This document shows positions 1-8,736 of a stretch of 64,000 bases of DNA, piece after piece. Source of the DNA: a virus. Positions within the stretch are counted from its first letter, which is position 1; the number at the start of each line of letters is the position of its first letter. The stretch lies in the IMG/VR virus record IMGVR_UViG_3300027996_002186, positions 419,263 through 483,262 of that record; one strand, 5' to 3'. Position numbers and translations under genes: made by a program. The notes beneath the pieces were generated by a model. That model was not told the origin of the DNA and ran no database searches. It saw only the letters and a program-made list of their open reading frames with translations.

Positions 1-852
1 GAATGTGAAATTATCACCATCAATTTTAGTAATTGATTTACTACCAACTTGAACATCATCCCACTTATCCTCATCTGTTTTTTCTTCATCTGAAAGTTTA
101 TTCCATTCCTCTTCTTTGAAATCCTTTCTTTTATAAATAACAACATCATCTTCTTTATACTCAACTGGTTTTCCAGTTTTTTCAAATTTAACCCAGTCTT
201 CTCTTTGTTTCTCTCCAAGTGTTTTAGCTTCTATTTGTTTAGCTGCGGCTAGTTTCTTAGATTCTGGATCCTCTGATTTTTCTAAAGATGATATTTCAGC
301 ATTCAATAAATCCAATGTGAATTGATCCTTTTTAATATTAATTATTATTTGTAATTGTGGGTTCTTAGAACCACCACCCTGTTTTACTAATACAGCATCC
401 ATCTCTTTAATAGCCATACCTTTCATTTGTACAATTATCTTTTTTAAGATATCTTGCTTTTGTTTTAATATCTTAGGATCTACAGCTGGTTTCTTTTCGG
501 CCTCTCCTGGTTTTTTATCAGTAGTTTCCTCTGCTCCTTCTTCTGCTACTGCTCCTTCTTCTCCTTCTTCTGCTACTGCTTCTTCTGCTTCGAATACTTT
601 AGACTCTTTGACAGAAACTTTACCTAATTCTAAGTTTAAACCAGTTTGTTTAACAATAGCATCATTTATCAACTTCAGATATTTTTTATAAATAACCTCA
701 ATCTCATTACCACCCTGCGTCTTTCTTATATTTTCTCCAGCTTTTTTAAACATTTTTCCGAAGAATTTACCAATAGCACCAAGAAATTCTTCATTGACTG
801 GTTTATTATTATTATTATTCTTGAAAGATTCAAAGGTTCTTACATATTTCAT
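1..852 (-). CDS. Leader-bearing acidic/coiled protein, C-terminus cut by window edge
   Basis: Open minus-strand frame of 284 codons starting at an ATG at 852 and running off the left edge without a stop. It begins MKYVRTFESFKNN, a version of the short N-terminal leader shared by many proteins in this window. A basic segment follows (GKFFGKMFKKAGENIRK), then a low-complexity Ala/Glu tract around residues 90-115, then a mixed charged region. I recognise no enzyme family. The leader and the low-complexity linker suggest a virion or prohead-core protein, which is inference. The encoded Asn run near residue 12 comes from repeated AAT codons. Confidence 0.75.
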   Translation of the reverse strand, partial: MKYVRTFESFKNNNNNKPVNEEFLGAIGKFFGKMFKKAGENIRKTQGGNEIEVIYKKYLKLINDAIVKQTGLNLELGKVSVKESKVFEAEEAVAEEGEEGAVAEEGAEETTDKKPGEAEKKPAVDPKILKQKQDILKKIIVQMKGMAIKEMDAVLVKQGGGSKNPQLQIIINIKKDQFTLDLLNAEISSLEKSEDPESKKLAAAKQIEAKTLGEKQREDWVKFEKTGKPVEYKEDDVVIYKRKDFKEEEWNKLSDEEKTDEDKWDDVQVGSKSITKIDGDNFTF

Positions 853-940
853 AATTTTATAATATTTTTATATAATCTATATATTAGTTTTCTAAACTAT
901 AATTTAATTTAAACATATAAACAAAAAGTATTATATAATT

Positions 941-1411
941 ATGGAAAAGATAGATTCTTTAAATCAAGTGGCTGAATTCCACAAAACTTTCAAAGCTCCC
1001 ATTTTAGATACCCCACAAATACCAGGTGAGGATAGATGTGAACTACGTGTAAACCTTCTACAAGAAGAATTAGATGAGTTATCACAAGCAATAAAAGAAA
1101 ACGACCTTGTTGAGGTAGCTGATGCTCTTTGTGACTTACAATATGTATTGTCTGGTGCAGTTCTTGAATTTGGTTTAGGTGATAAATTTGTTGAGTTATT
1201 CGATGAGGTACAAAGAAGTAATATGTCAAAGGCATGTGATACAATGAAAGAAGCTTTGGCTACATTATCACACTACAAAAAGAAAGATGGTACAGAGGGT
1301 AATTATAAAGAAGTAAATGGTAAATATGTTGTTTACAGAAACTCTGATAATAAAGTATTGAAGTCAATTAACTACTCACCTACTAGTTTAAAAAACATAA
1401 TAGAAGGATGA
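941..1411 (+). CDS. MazG-like nucleoside triphosphate pyrophosphohydrolase
   Basis: 156 aa. It carries the all-alpha NTP-PPase signature: EELDE at residues 42-46 and EVADALCD at 58-65, the Glu/Asp pairs that bind Mg2+ in MazG, HisE and related enzymes. Such enzymes hydrolyse (d)NTPs to monophosphates plus pyrophosphate. Phage copies are thought to adjust nucleotide or ppGpp pools. The stop codon overlaps the ATG of the galE-like gene (ATGA), so the two are probably translationally coupled. The family is clear; the substrate cannot be read from the sequence. Confidence 0.8.
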   Translation: MEKIDSLNQVAEFHKTFKAPILDTPQIPGEDRCELRVNLLQEELDELSQAIKENDLVEVADALCDLQYVLSGAVLEFGLGDKFVELFDEVQRSNMSKACDTMKEALATLSHYKKKDGTEGNYKEVNGKYVVYRNSDNKVLKSINYSPTSLKNIIEG

Positions 1412-2409
1412 AAACAATTTTAGTCACTGGTGGTGCTGGGTATATTGGATCACACACAATTTTAGAATTATTGAAAGAAGGAAGTGAAGAATGTGAAGTT
1501 TTAATACTTGATGACTTTTCTAATTCAAACCCTTTGATTATTAATAAACTTAATAAGATGGTTAATAATGTAAAAGTGTATGCTAGAGATTGTAGAGATA
1601 CAATAGATGATATATTAACTAATCATAAGATTGATGGTGTTATACATTTTGCAGCATCTAAAGCAGTTGGTGAATCGGTTAATAACCCATTAGAATATTA
1701 TGATAATAACATTAATTCTTTATTAAATATTTTGGATGCTTGTAAAAGATTTGATATTAGAAGTTTAGTATTTTCATCTTCTTGTTCTCTTTATGGTGAT
1801 GTTGATAAATTACCAGTAAATGAAGATACTGAGTTATCTGATCCACAATCACCATACGCTTATACTAAGTTGGTTGGTGAGAGAATAATATCAGATTTTT
1901 GTAATTCAAATTCGAATATTAGTGTTGTATCACTTAGATACTTTAATCCTGTTGGTGCTCACGAAAGTGGAGAGATAGGAGAATATCCAATAACAAAACC
2001 AAATAATATACTTCCGGTTATATGTAACTCTGCTGATACAGGAGAAGAAATGGTGGTGTTTGGTGATACTTATGATACTCGTGATGGTTCTTGTATAAGG
2101 GATTATGTTCATGTCTCAGATATAGCTAGAGCTCATGTTGACTCTCTTAATTATATGTCATCAAATGTTGGTATTTGTGATGTTATTAATTTAGGATCAG
2201 GTGATGGTGTTTCTGTTTTAGAGTTGATTAAAACATTTGAAGAGGTAAATGGTGTTAATATAAACTATAAAATAAGTGATGCGAGAGAAGGTGATATAGT
2301 TCAAATATACTCTGATTCATCAAAAGCTAAAAAACTTTTGGGATGGGAAACTAAATATGATATTAAAGATATGGTATCATCTGCTTGGAAATGGCATAAA
2401 AACTTGTAA
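1408..2409 (+). CDS. galE: UDP-glucose 4-epimerase (GalE)
   Basis: 333 aa, the usual GalE length. Extended SDR fold: NAD-binding TGGAGYIG at residues 7-14, Ser in FSSSCSLYG (123-130), and the catalytic YxxxK pair at Tyr150 and Lys154. GalE interconverts UDP-glucose and UDP-galactose in the cytosol. With the HAD phosphatase (3819) and the GT2 glycosyltransferase (4523) on the same strand it suggests a small sugar-donor and transfer set, perhaps for modifying phage DNA, virion or host glycans (inference). Related SDR epimerases such as UDP-GlcNAc epimerase cannot be fully excluded. Confidence 0.9.
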   Translation: MKTILVTGGAGYIGSHTILELLKEGSEECEVLILDDFSNSNPLIINKLNKMVNNVKVYARDCRDTIDDILTNHKIDGVIHFAASKAVGESVNNPLEYYDNNINSLLNILDACKRFDIRSLVFSSSCSLYGDVDKLPVNEDTELSDPQSPYAYTKLVGERIISDFCNSNSNISVVSLRYFNPVGAHESGEIGEYPITKPNNILPVICNSADTGEEMVVFGDTYDTRDGSCIRDYVHVSDIARAHVDSLNYMSSNVGICDVINLGSGDGVSVLELIKTFEEVNGVNINYKISDAREGDIVQIYSDSSKAKKLLGWETKYDIKDMVSSAWKWHKNL

Positions 2410-2433
2410 TAACTAATAATTTTAATTACCTTT

Positions 2434-2814
2434 ATGTATATGATTTCAAATAAATCGAAAAAAAGAAAACAACATCAAAAAGAATTAAACTCTCTTAGAA
2501 ATAGGATGGGTTCTAATATCGTTTGGTTTAATTCTCTTTCTGAAAAAAACCAGTGTGATATATTATTTCAATGGAAAAAAGAAAAATATCATAATAAATT
2601 AACACAACCAGAAAAGGTTATAGATAAACTATTCCTACCAAGAAATAGAAAACCACTAAGATATGGATATGGTAATAAAAGGTTCAAATGGGTTGAGCGA
2701 ATAAATTACCCACCAAATATAAAACATTTCATCAATAGTGTGAAGTTACGTTACAAACCAAATGTGGTTCAGTTACGTGAATCTGCTATTGACTTACTTT
2801 TAAAAAATAAATAA
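2434..2814 (+). CDS. Basic protein of unknown function
   Basis: 126 aa, strongly Lys/Arg-rich throughout. No family recognised. The first ATG gives MYMISNKSKKRK; the Met three residues later is an alternative start. It lies 24 bp after galE and 5 bp before the PRPP synthetase gene, so it is almost certainly co-transcribed. Its basic character would fit nucleic-acid binding, but no motif supports this. Confidence 0.7.
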   Translation: MYMISNKSKKRKQHQKELNSLRNRMGSNIVWFNSLSEKNQCDILFQWKKEKYHNKLTQPEKVIDKLFLPRNRKPLRYGYGNKRFKWVERINYPPNIKHFINSVKLRYKPNVVQLRESAIDLLLKNK

Positions 2815-2819
2815 ATAAT

Positions 2820-3803
2820 ATGAAAATTTTCAACGGATCAACTAGTGAGAAATTAGCAAATAGTATTTGTAATATACTATGTGTAGAGTTTGACATCGAT
2901 ATCAAACCAGGCAAACTAAAGATAGACAAGTTCTTAGATGGTGAGATATTGCCATTATTCGAAGAGACTGTTAGAGATGAAGATGTTTTCTTTATTCAAT
3001 CAACAATGTCTTCTGATACAATTATGGAAACTCTATTAATAATAGATGCTGCTAAGAGAGCAGGGTGTAAATCATTTACGTTAGTTTCTCCGTTTCAAGG
3101 ATATTCAAGACAAGATAAAACAGACCATTTGAGATCATCTATTGGTTCTAAACTATTAGCCGATATATTAGAGAAAGCTGGTATGACGAGAATTATCACT
3201 ATTGACTTACACGCATCTGCTATTCAGGGATTTTATAATGTTCCGGTTGTTCACCTTAATGGTAACAAGATATTCATTGAACATATCAAAAATAACCAAA
3301 TTGATGATTTAACTATTATTGCACCTGATCAAGGAGCTGTTAAGAGAGCAACAGATTTCTGTAAAGCTTTCCCTGAAGCAACATTTGCAATGATTAATAA
3401 GAAAAGAATTAAACCAAATGAAATTCACTCTATGGAATTGGTTGGTGATGTTGAGGGTAGAAATGTTGTTATCGTTGATGATATGGCTGATACACTTGGT
3501 ACATTAAAAAAAGCTAGTGAATTGGTTATGAAGATGGGAGCTAAGAGTGTTAGAGCAATAGCTACACATGGAGTATTGAGTGGTAAAGCACTTGATAATT
3601 TAGAAACATCTATGTTAACTGAGTTAATGGTTTCTGATAGTATCTCAACAGTTGTTGATAAAAAGTTTAATGAGTCATTGAAAAACAGAGAAGGTGTTAT
3701 GGGTGGTCAAAAATTAAACATCATTTCTTGTGATAGAATTTTAGCTAAGTCTATTAATTTTATCTCAAAGAAAAAGAGTATTCATGAATTGAATATAGTG
3801 TAA
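2820..3803 (+). CDS. prs: Ribose-phosphate pyrophosphokinase-like (PRPP synthetase)
   Basis: 327 aa, full length for the family. Seen: FLDGE near residue 40, the ATP loop FQGYSRQDK (92-100), DLHASAIQGF with His131, NKKR (193-196) and the ribose-5-phosphate loop DDMADTLGT (220-228). The usual loop is DDxxDTGGT, so one Gly is Leu here. Known role: ATP plus ribose 5-phosphate gives PRPP for nucleotide and NAD synthesis. Some phage Prs homologues (Adps of the NARP1 pathway) instead pyrophosphorylate ADP-ribose to rebuild NAD+. No NAMPT-like partner is seen in this window, so the exact substrate is open. Confidence 0.88.
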   Translation: MKIFNGSTSEKLANSICNILCVEFDIDIKPGKLKIDKFLDGEILPLFEETVRDEDVFFIQSTMSSDTIMETLLIIDAAKRAGCKSFTLVSPFQGYSRQDKTDHLRSSIGSKLLADILEKAGMTRIITIDLHASAIQGFYNVPVVHLNGNKIFIEHIKNNQIDDLTIIAPDQGAVKRATDFCKAFPEATFAMINKKRIKPNEIHSMELVGDVEGRNVVIVDDMADTLGTLKKASELVMKMGAKSVRAIATHGVLSGKALDNLETSMLTELMVSDSISTVVDKKFNESLKNREGVMGGQKLNIISCDRILAKSINFISKKKSIHELNIV

Positions 3804-3818
3804 AAAATAATAATTAGT

Positions 3819-4184
3819 ATGAAAGTATTTTTAGTAGATATAGATGGAACCTGTTGTGATGATATTAGTAATGAAGATTCACACTTATATGCAACTGCAA
3901 AAGTTATTGAGGGTTCATTAGAACAAATTAATAAGTGGTATGATGATGGACATCATATTACATTTTTCACGGCTCGTGAATCAAAAGATAGAGATGTTAC
4001 AATAAAATGGTTAGATGATAATGGGTTTAAATATAATGGCCTAATAACAGATAAACCAAGGTGTAAAGGTGAGGATGATGAATATATCTGGATAGATAAT
4101 CGTAAAGTACGCGGGATAACATATAGTGAAGTGTGGGGAGATTTGAAGAAAGTGAATAAAGAAATTTTAACATTCGGAGACTAA
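3819..4184 (+). CDS. HAD-superfamily phosphatase
   Basis: 121 aa. HAD motif I is VDIDGT with the nucleophile/acid pair Asp7 and Asp9; motif II is the Thr/Ser in TFFTARES; an acidic motif follows near the C-terminus (YIWIDNRK). The minimal size without a cap domain resembles small HAD enzymes found in capsular-polysaccharide clusters and the phosphatase halves of polynucleotide kinases. Position between prs and a glycosyltransferase favours sugar-phosphate chemistry, which is inference. It lies 15 bp after prs, probably in the same operon. Confidence 0.75.
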   Translation: MKVFLVDIDGTCCDDISNEDSHLYATAKVIEGSLEQINKWYDDGHHITFFTARESKDRDVTIKWLDDNGFKYNGLITDKPRCKGEDDEYIWIDNRKVRGITYSEVWGDLKKVNKEILTFGD

Positions 4185-4198
4185 AAATAACCTTTGTA

Positions 4199-4492
4199 AT
4201 GAATGAGTGGGTAATAAAAGATATGATAAAACGAGGAATAATCTCCTTTAGTAAGGGAGATGAGGTCGTTCTATTGAAGAGAAAAAAAAATGGTTATCCA
4301 AAATCTGTTAAGGGAGATGAGGTTTATATAATCACTCATATAGAAAATGATAATATAACTATTGCTCAACATTCCACTGATGGTGTTGGTTGGGTAAACC
4401 ATAATAAAGTAAATAAAATATATCTAATAAATAAATCAAAATTAAGAGATATCAAAATAAACTCTATACTGAATGAAACAAATCGGTTATAG
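4199..4492 (+). CDS. Small protein with possible SH3-like beta fold
   Basis: 97 aa. Residues 17-75 contain two KGDEV segments followed by alternating beta-type sequence (YIITHIENDNITIAQ), which looks like a small SH3/KOW-type barrel. No family is firmly recognised. It begins 14 bp after the HAD gene on the same strand. Phages often encode short barrels of this sort; the function is unknown. Confidence 0.65.
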   Translation: MNEWVIKDMIKRGIISFSKGDEVVLLKRKKNGYPKSVKGDEVYIITHIENDNITIAQHSTDGVGWVNHNKVNKIYLINKSKLRDIKINSILNETNRL

Positions 4493-4522
4493 TAGATATA
4501 AATAAAAAATAATAATATTTAA

Positions 4523-5701
4523 ATGGGGAAATTAGCGCTTAATTTCATATGTAAGGACGAATCACATGTGATAGGAAAGATGTTAGAAAGTGCAAAATCA
4601 TTCACTGATCTAATTGTCGTAACAGATACCGGATCTACTGATGGTACACAGGATATAATAAGAAAGTTCGGAGAAGATAACAACATACCAACGTATGTTT
4701 ATGATAGACCGTTTGATAACTTTGAAAATAGTAGAAACCATTCAATGGAGAAGCTAAGAGAGGTTGTTAAAGAATTGGATTGGAATGCAGATAAAACATA
4801 CGGGTATTGGTTTGATTGTGATGAAACTGTAATCATACAGCCAAAATTCGATAAGAGACAATTCACAAAAGATTTATATATGATGAATACGTATATCGGT
4901 CAAATGAAATATACTAGAAATACTTTCTTTAGAGTGTCTAAGCCATTTAAGTGGTATGGTCCTGTTCATGAATTTATCATATGTGAAGATAAGAATATTA
5001 CCTCGGCACTTGCTGAGAATATTCATGTTGATGTTAAGATGACTGGTAACTCTTGGCAAGGTGATATACCAGCTAAATATAAATCTCATGCTCACGTATT
5101 AGAAAATTATATTGATAATGATAGAAAAGATCCAAGGTGGATTTTCTATACAGCTCAATCATATCATGATTCAGCATCTTTACCAAATAACAAAGACGAG
5201 AATGAAGAAAGGTTAAGAAGATCTCTTAAATATTATAGAGAAAGAACTTCTAGGCCTGATGGTTATGCTGAAGAAATTTACTATTCACAATTTAGAATAG
5301 GAACAGTTATGAGACTTCTTGAAGAACCTTGGTCTTTAACACATCAAGAGTGTTTGAAAGCTTATTCTATGGATCCAATGAGAGGTGAGTCTATAAAAAC
5401 AATAATAGATTATTACTTACAAGTTGGTGAATGGCATATGGCTTATCTTTATACGAAGTTCTGTAAGGTTAATTTCCACGGTAAAAATCCTTATCCTAAG
5501 AGATTATTATTTGTTGATGAGGCTCTTTATACTTGGAAGTTTGCTGAGGCACACGCCGCGGCTAGTTTTTATACTGGTAGAATGGATGAAGCTAAGGCTA
5601 ATTTTCAAGAGATAGTCAATTTAGTTAAAACACAACCACAATCTTTTACTCCGGATGATTTGAAGAAGATTGAAACAAATGGTCAATTCTTTAATAAATA
5701 A
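4523..5701 (+). CDS. GT2-family glycosyltransferase with C-terminal helical (TPR-like) region
   Basis: 392 aa. The N-terminal GT-A domain shows LNFICKDESHVIGKML (start), DTGSTDGT at residues 35-42 and the metal-binding DxD as FDCDE (97-101), typical of family 2 transferases that use nucleotide sugars. The rest, from about residue 200, is helical with repeated YY/W pairs and Ala-rich helices (AEAHAAASFYTGRMDEAKA), which suggests TPR repeats for acceptor binding. It probably uses a UDP-sugar made with the nearby galE product. The acceptor (DNA base, virion protein or host glycan) is unknown. Confidence 0.85.
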   Translation: MGKLALNFICKDESHVIGKMLESAKSFTDLIVVTDTGSTDGTQDIIRKFGEDNNIPTYVYDRPFDNFENSRNHSMEKLREVVKELDWNADKTYGYWFDCDETVIIQPKFDKRQFTKDLYMMNTYIGQMKYTRNTFFRVSKPFKWYGPVHEFIICEDKNITSALAENIHVDVKMTGNSWQGDIPAKYKSHAHVLENYIDNDRKDPRWIFYTAQSYHDSASLPNNKDENEERLRRSLKYYRERTSRPDGYAEEIYYSQFRIGTVMRLLEEPWSLTHQECLKAYSMDPMRGESIKTIIDYYLQVGEWHMAYLYTKFCKVNFHGKNPYPKRLLFVDEALYTWKFAEAHAAASFYTGRMDEAKANFQEIVNLVKTQPQSFTPDDLKKIETNGQFFNK

Positions 5702-5744
5702 TATATCATATACTGGTAAATTATGTTAGTAACAATAAGTAGAT

Positions 5745-6224
5745 ATGATTAAGATAATTGTAGCAACTTCGAAAAATAGAGTCATTGGTAATGATAACTC
5801 TTTGATATGGAATTTACCATCAGATTTGAAGCACTTCAAGAAACTAACAACTGATAATTCAATTGTTATGGGTAGGAAGACTTATGAATCAATTGGTAGA
5901 CCTTTACCAAATAGAAGAAATATAATAATAACAAGACAAGAAGATTATGAGGTGGATGATTGTGAGGTTGTTGGTTCATTAGAAGAAGCTTTATTATTAT
6001 GTGGTTCTAATTGTTTTATAATTGGTGGAGGTGAGATATATAAACAGTCAATTAATATAGCTGATAAAATATATCTCACCCTTATTGATGAGGAGTTTGA
6101 AGGAGATACTTATTTTCCTGAGATTGATGAGGATTGGGTAGAAGTGATAAGAGAGAATAAAGAACAGGATGATAAAAACGAGTATAATTATTCATTTATA
6201 GAATATGAAAGATATAAATTTTAA
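5745..6224 (+). CDS. folA: Dihydrofolate reductase
   Basis: 159 aa, the normal bacterial DHFR length. Seen: IVATSKNRVIGNDNSLIWNLPSDLKHFK with catalytic Asp27, GRKTYESIGRPLPNR (43-57), and the NADPH-binding IIGGGEIY. It reduces dihydrofolate to tetrahydrofolate with NADPH, which sustains thymidylate synthesis during phage replication. No thymidylate synthase is in the window. The 3' end overlaps the next kinase gene by 20 bp. Confidence 0.93.
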   Translation: MIKIIVATSKNRVIGNDNSLIWNLPSDLKHFKKLTTDNSIVMGRKTYESIGRPLPNRRNIIITRQEDYEVDDCEVVGSLEEALLLCGSNCFIIGGGEIYKQSINIADKIYLTLIDEEFEGDTYFPEIDEDWVEVIRENKEQDDKNEYNYSFIEYERYKF

Positions 6225-6780
6225 GGGTAAATTAATAATGATAATGGGTCCTCCTGCTAGTGGTAAATCAACATTAGCTTCTGAGGTACACACTGAATTG
6301 AAAAAGAGAAATATTAATTCTGTTTTTGTAGGTGAATCTGCAACTGATTATATTGCTGAGTATGGTATTCCAGATTCACCTAATGATCAAATGGTTATCT
6401 TTTATAAACAATTGAATAAGGAATTAATGTTTTTAGATAGTAAGGATTATATAATATGTGATTCTAGTTCGATTCTAAATTATTTCTATTTCAGAAATTT
6501 ATTCGATTCTAAACTATCTAATAAAGATATAGCATCAATAAATCATTTACAGAAGGAAATATTAAAACACATAAATACGATTGATGAAATATTTTATGTA
6601 CCAGCTATGTCAGTTAATGATAGTGATGATGGTATTAGATTTCATGATAAAGGTGAGATTGAGAAGTTAGGAACTTGGATAAAGTCTTATTTAGAAATAG
6701 AAAATATAAAACATATTGATTTATCTAATGAGAATATGGATAATAGAGTTGATTTTATAATAAAAAGTTTAATAAAATAA
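6205..6780 (+). CDS. P-loop kinase/ATPase (AAA_28/NadR-kinase-like)
   Basis: 191 aa. Walker A is GPPASGKS at residues 15-22, after strand KLIMIM. A Walker-B-like strand reads DYIICDSSS. The layout (P-loop, conserved GES/EY region, DSS strand) resembles small AAA_28 proteins related to the ribosylnicotinamide-kinase domain of NadR and to nucleotide kinases. It could phosphorylate a nucleoside or a nicotinamide riboside; the sequence does not decide. The ATG at 6205 overlaps DHFR; internal Met codons at 6238 and 6244 are too close to the P-loop to be better starts. Confidence 0.72.
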   Translation: MKDINFKGKLIMIMGPPASGKSTLASEVHTELKKRNINSVFVGESATDYIAEYGIPDSPNDQMVIFYKQLNKELMFLDSKDYIICDSSSILNYFYFRNLFDSKLSNKDIASINHLQKEILKHINTIDEIFYVPAMSVNDSDDGIRFHDKGEIEKLGTWIKSYLEIENIKHIDLSNENMDNRVDFIIKSLIK

Positions 6781-6782
6781 AT

Positions 6783-6977
6783 ATGATAATAATTAAAACA
6801 GAAAAGAAAATTGGTGAATTTTTAGATAACTCATCCGTTGATAATATTCCTTTAAGAAGAATCAATTCTTTGGATGAATTAAAAGAATTTGAAGATGACG
6901 ATTACCAAATAATAAAAATGCCATCGACACCGATTATAGATATAGAAAAGGCTAAAGGAAATTCTTTTAGAAGGTAG
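6783..6977 (+). CDS. Small unknown protein at operon end
   Basis: 64 aa, charged, with no recognised motif. It starts 2 bp after the kinase stop and is the last gene of the plus-strand metabolic block. Its stop lies 1 bp from the end of the convergent response-regulator gene. Its position makes it plausible; its function is unknown. Confidence 0.6.
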   Translation: MIIIKTEKKIGEFLDNSSVDNIPLRRINSLDELKEFEDDDYQIIKMPSTPIIDIEKAKGNSFRR

Positions 6978-6978
6978 A

Positions 6979-7410
6979 TTATTTATAAACCTTAAATGGA
7001 AGACTTTTAGATTTATAACCTTTAAAATCCTCTCTAAACTCTTCAAGTCTAGGTTCTATCTCGTCAGATTTTATTATCCAAAATTGAGCACCAGCTGCTA
7101 TTGCTTTCGCTTTTTCGGATTCCTCGTTGGATGAGGATATTATTCCGACAACCACCTCATTTCCGTATTCAAAATTTATCTTTCTAATCAATTCTATACC
7201 ATCGAAAGAACTACCTAATATATTTAAATCTATAAAGGCACAACTAGGTTTTCCTTTACCACTCTCAAACCATTCTTTAAACATATTACTAGCATCATCT
7301 GAACTAGACACACTTGTAAGGCTTAATGTTATATCTAAAAGACTGCAAGCGTCTTCGAAGACTAGGTGGAATAAGTCTTCATCATCTACTAATAATATTG
7401 AATCAATCAT
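6979..7410 (-). CDS. Stand-alone response regulator receiver domain
   Basis: 143 aa, receiver domain only, with no DNA-binding output. Acidic pocket Asp9-Asp10-Glu11 (LLVDDED), phospho-acceptor Asp61 (CAFIDLNILG), the switch Ser near 92 (GIISSSNEE) and the conserved Lys114 (FWIIKSDE) are all present, so phosphotransfer should be possible. It is translationally coupled to the histidine kinase upstream (ATGA overlap at 7407-7410). As a single-domain receiver it may act by protein contact, as CheY or Spo0F do. Such pairs are unusual in phage genomes. Confidence 0.88.
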   Translation of the reverse strand: MIDSILLVDDEDLFHLVFEDACSLLDITLSLTSVSSSDDASNMFKEWFESGKGKPSCAFIDLNILGSSFDGIELIRKINFEYGNEVVVGIISSSNEESEKAKAIAAGAQFWIIKSDEIEPRLEEFREDFKGYKSKSLPFKVYK

Positions 7411-8663
7411 AATGGTATTTCTATTTTTATTTTAGTTCCTATTTTTATTTTTTCACTACTAACACCAAAACCATGTTCTTTCATTATCGCTAAACATATG
7501 TTTAACCCTAATCCCGTTCCAGACTCTTGTTGTTTATTTTTTCTTATATATGGTTTAGATAAGTCTTCAAATTCCTTTTGCGACATCCCTCTTCCATTGT
7601 CTTCTATTATTAGTAAATTTCTATACGAACCTCTATCTTTATTGTATTTCGCTTCATCCATATATATCTTAACTAACTTTGAATCACTGTCATTATATTT
7701 TAACCCATTTCTTATTAGGTTATCTACAGCAGTACAAAATAAAGATTCATTAACGTTACATTCTATTAAATTTTCTATAATAACTTGTTTTGAGTATGCG
7801 GTAGTACTTAGGTGTGATTTTAATATATCCTTTAAATTAAAAATTTCTCTTTCTAATGTAGCATCTTTTTTAACAAGATTTGTAAATTCTTTAACACCAG
7901 TATATACTTTTTGTGAGTGTTTTAACCCTTCCTCTATTAACTTTAAAGAGGATTCTAGTTTTAATTTTTTAATAATTTCGGGAGACATCTTTCTTTTTAA
8001 AGAACGTAAACCTCTTGGCATATAGGTGTTTATCCCACTATGCATATCGTGTCTTAATATTTTTGCAGCATGTTCTAGGTAGGAGTTGGTTTTTTCTATC
8101 TCAGCTTTTTGTTCTACCATTTCTGTTATATTGTTTACTACTTTTAGTATCTTATAACATTTACCATTACCATCTAGAATAGGGTTGTAATTACCATTGA
8201 TGTGAACCTCATCACCTTCACTATCTATTCTCACAAATTCACCACTTTTAAATTCACCATCTCTTAAATCTTTCCAAAACTTTTTATATTTAAGTGTGTT
8301 TTTATATTCATGTTTAACGAACATACTATGATGTTTACCTTTAACCTCTTCTATTGTATAACCAAATATGTCTAGGAAATTTTGGTTTGCTTTAATTACG
8401 TGTCCATCAGGACAAAATTCTATTACAGAATTAGATTTGTTAATAGCGTCTAACATGTTGGAATTGAAATTGGAGTTATTACCTATATTTTCTTTTAGTA
8501 TAATACAAAAAGGTGGTAAAAATAATAACAAACTAATAAACTCATACCAATCTGTATATACCGAAGAATTAATAAATCCAGATAACAACATAACTTTAAC
8601 TACAAAAAAAGTAATTATAATAAGGAAAGATGTGTAAATTGATATGTGGAAACTTTTGTTCAT
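7407..8663 (-). CDS. Membrane PAS sensor histidine kinase
   Basis: 418 aa. Two hydrophobic segments (residues 8-30 and 40-57) anchor it in the inner membrane with almost no periplasmic part. A PAS domain follows (about 70-180, with NFLDIFGYTIEEVKGK). A coiled linker leads to the H-box LRHDMHSGIN with His205. The catalytic domain has an N-box (DNLIRNGLKYND, 314-325), G1 (EDNGRGM, 354-360) and G2 (GTGLGLN, 382-388). All residues for autophosphorylation are present. The signal is unknown; with little periplasmic sequence, sensing is probably by PAS in the cytosol. Partner: the receiver at 6979. Confidence 0.9.
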   Translation of the reverse strand: MNKSFHISIYTSFLIIITFFVVKVMLLSGFINSSVYTDWYEFISLLLFLPPFCIILKENIGNNSNFNSNMLDAINKSNSVIEFCPDGHVIKANQNFLDIFGYTIEEVKGKHHSMFVKHEYKNTLKYKKFWKDLRDGEFKSGEFVRIDSEGDEVHINGNYNPILDGNGKCYKILKVVNNITEMVEQKAEIEKTNSYLEHAAKILRHDMHSGINTYMPRGLRSLKRKMSPEIIKKLKLESSLKLIEEGLKHSQKVYTGVKEFTNLVKKDATLEREIFNLKDILKSHLSTTAYSKQVIIENLIECNVNESLFCTAVDNLIRNGLKYNDSDSKLVKIYMDEAKYNKDRGSYRNLLIIEDNGRGMSQKEFEDLSKPYIRKNKQQESGTGLGLNICLAIMKEHGFGVSSEKIKIGTKIKIEIPL

Positions 8664-8736
8664 AACTTATTAATTTTATTTAATCGATGAACAGGTTTGA
8701 GTTATATCGGAAATCTATCCCAAACCATCTCGAACA

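Noticed and set aside
990-1244. Minus-strand 84-codon frame
   Set aside because: Lies wholly inside the MazG-like gene, which has the catalytic signature.
2820-3803. Firm call of ADP-ribose pyrophosphate synthetase (NARP1)
   Set aside because: Only one loop residue differs and the required NAMPT-like partner is not in the window; kept as a hypothesis.
7498-8637. Plus-strand open frames opposite the histidine kinase
   Set aside because: The minus strand encodes all kinase motifs; the plus frames are hydrophobic shadows without motifs.
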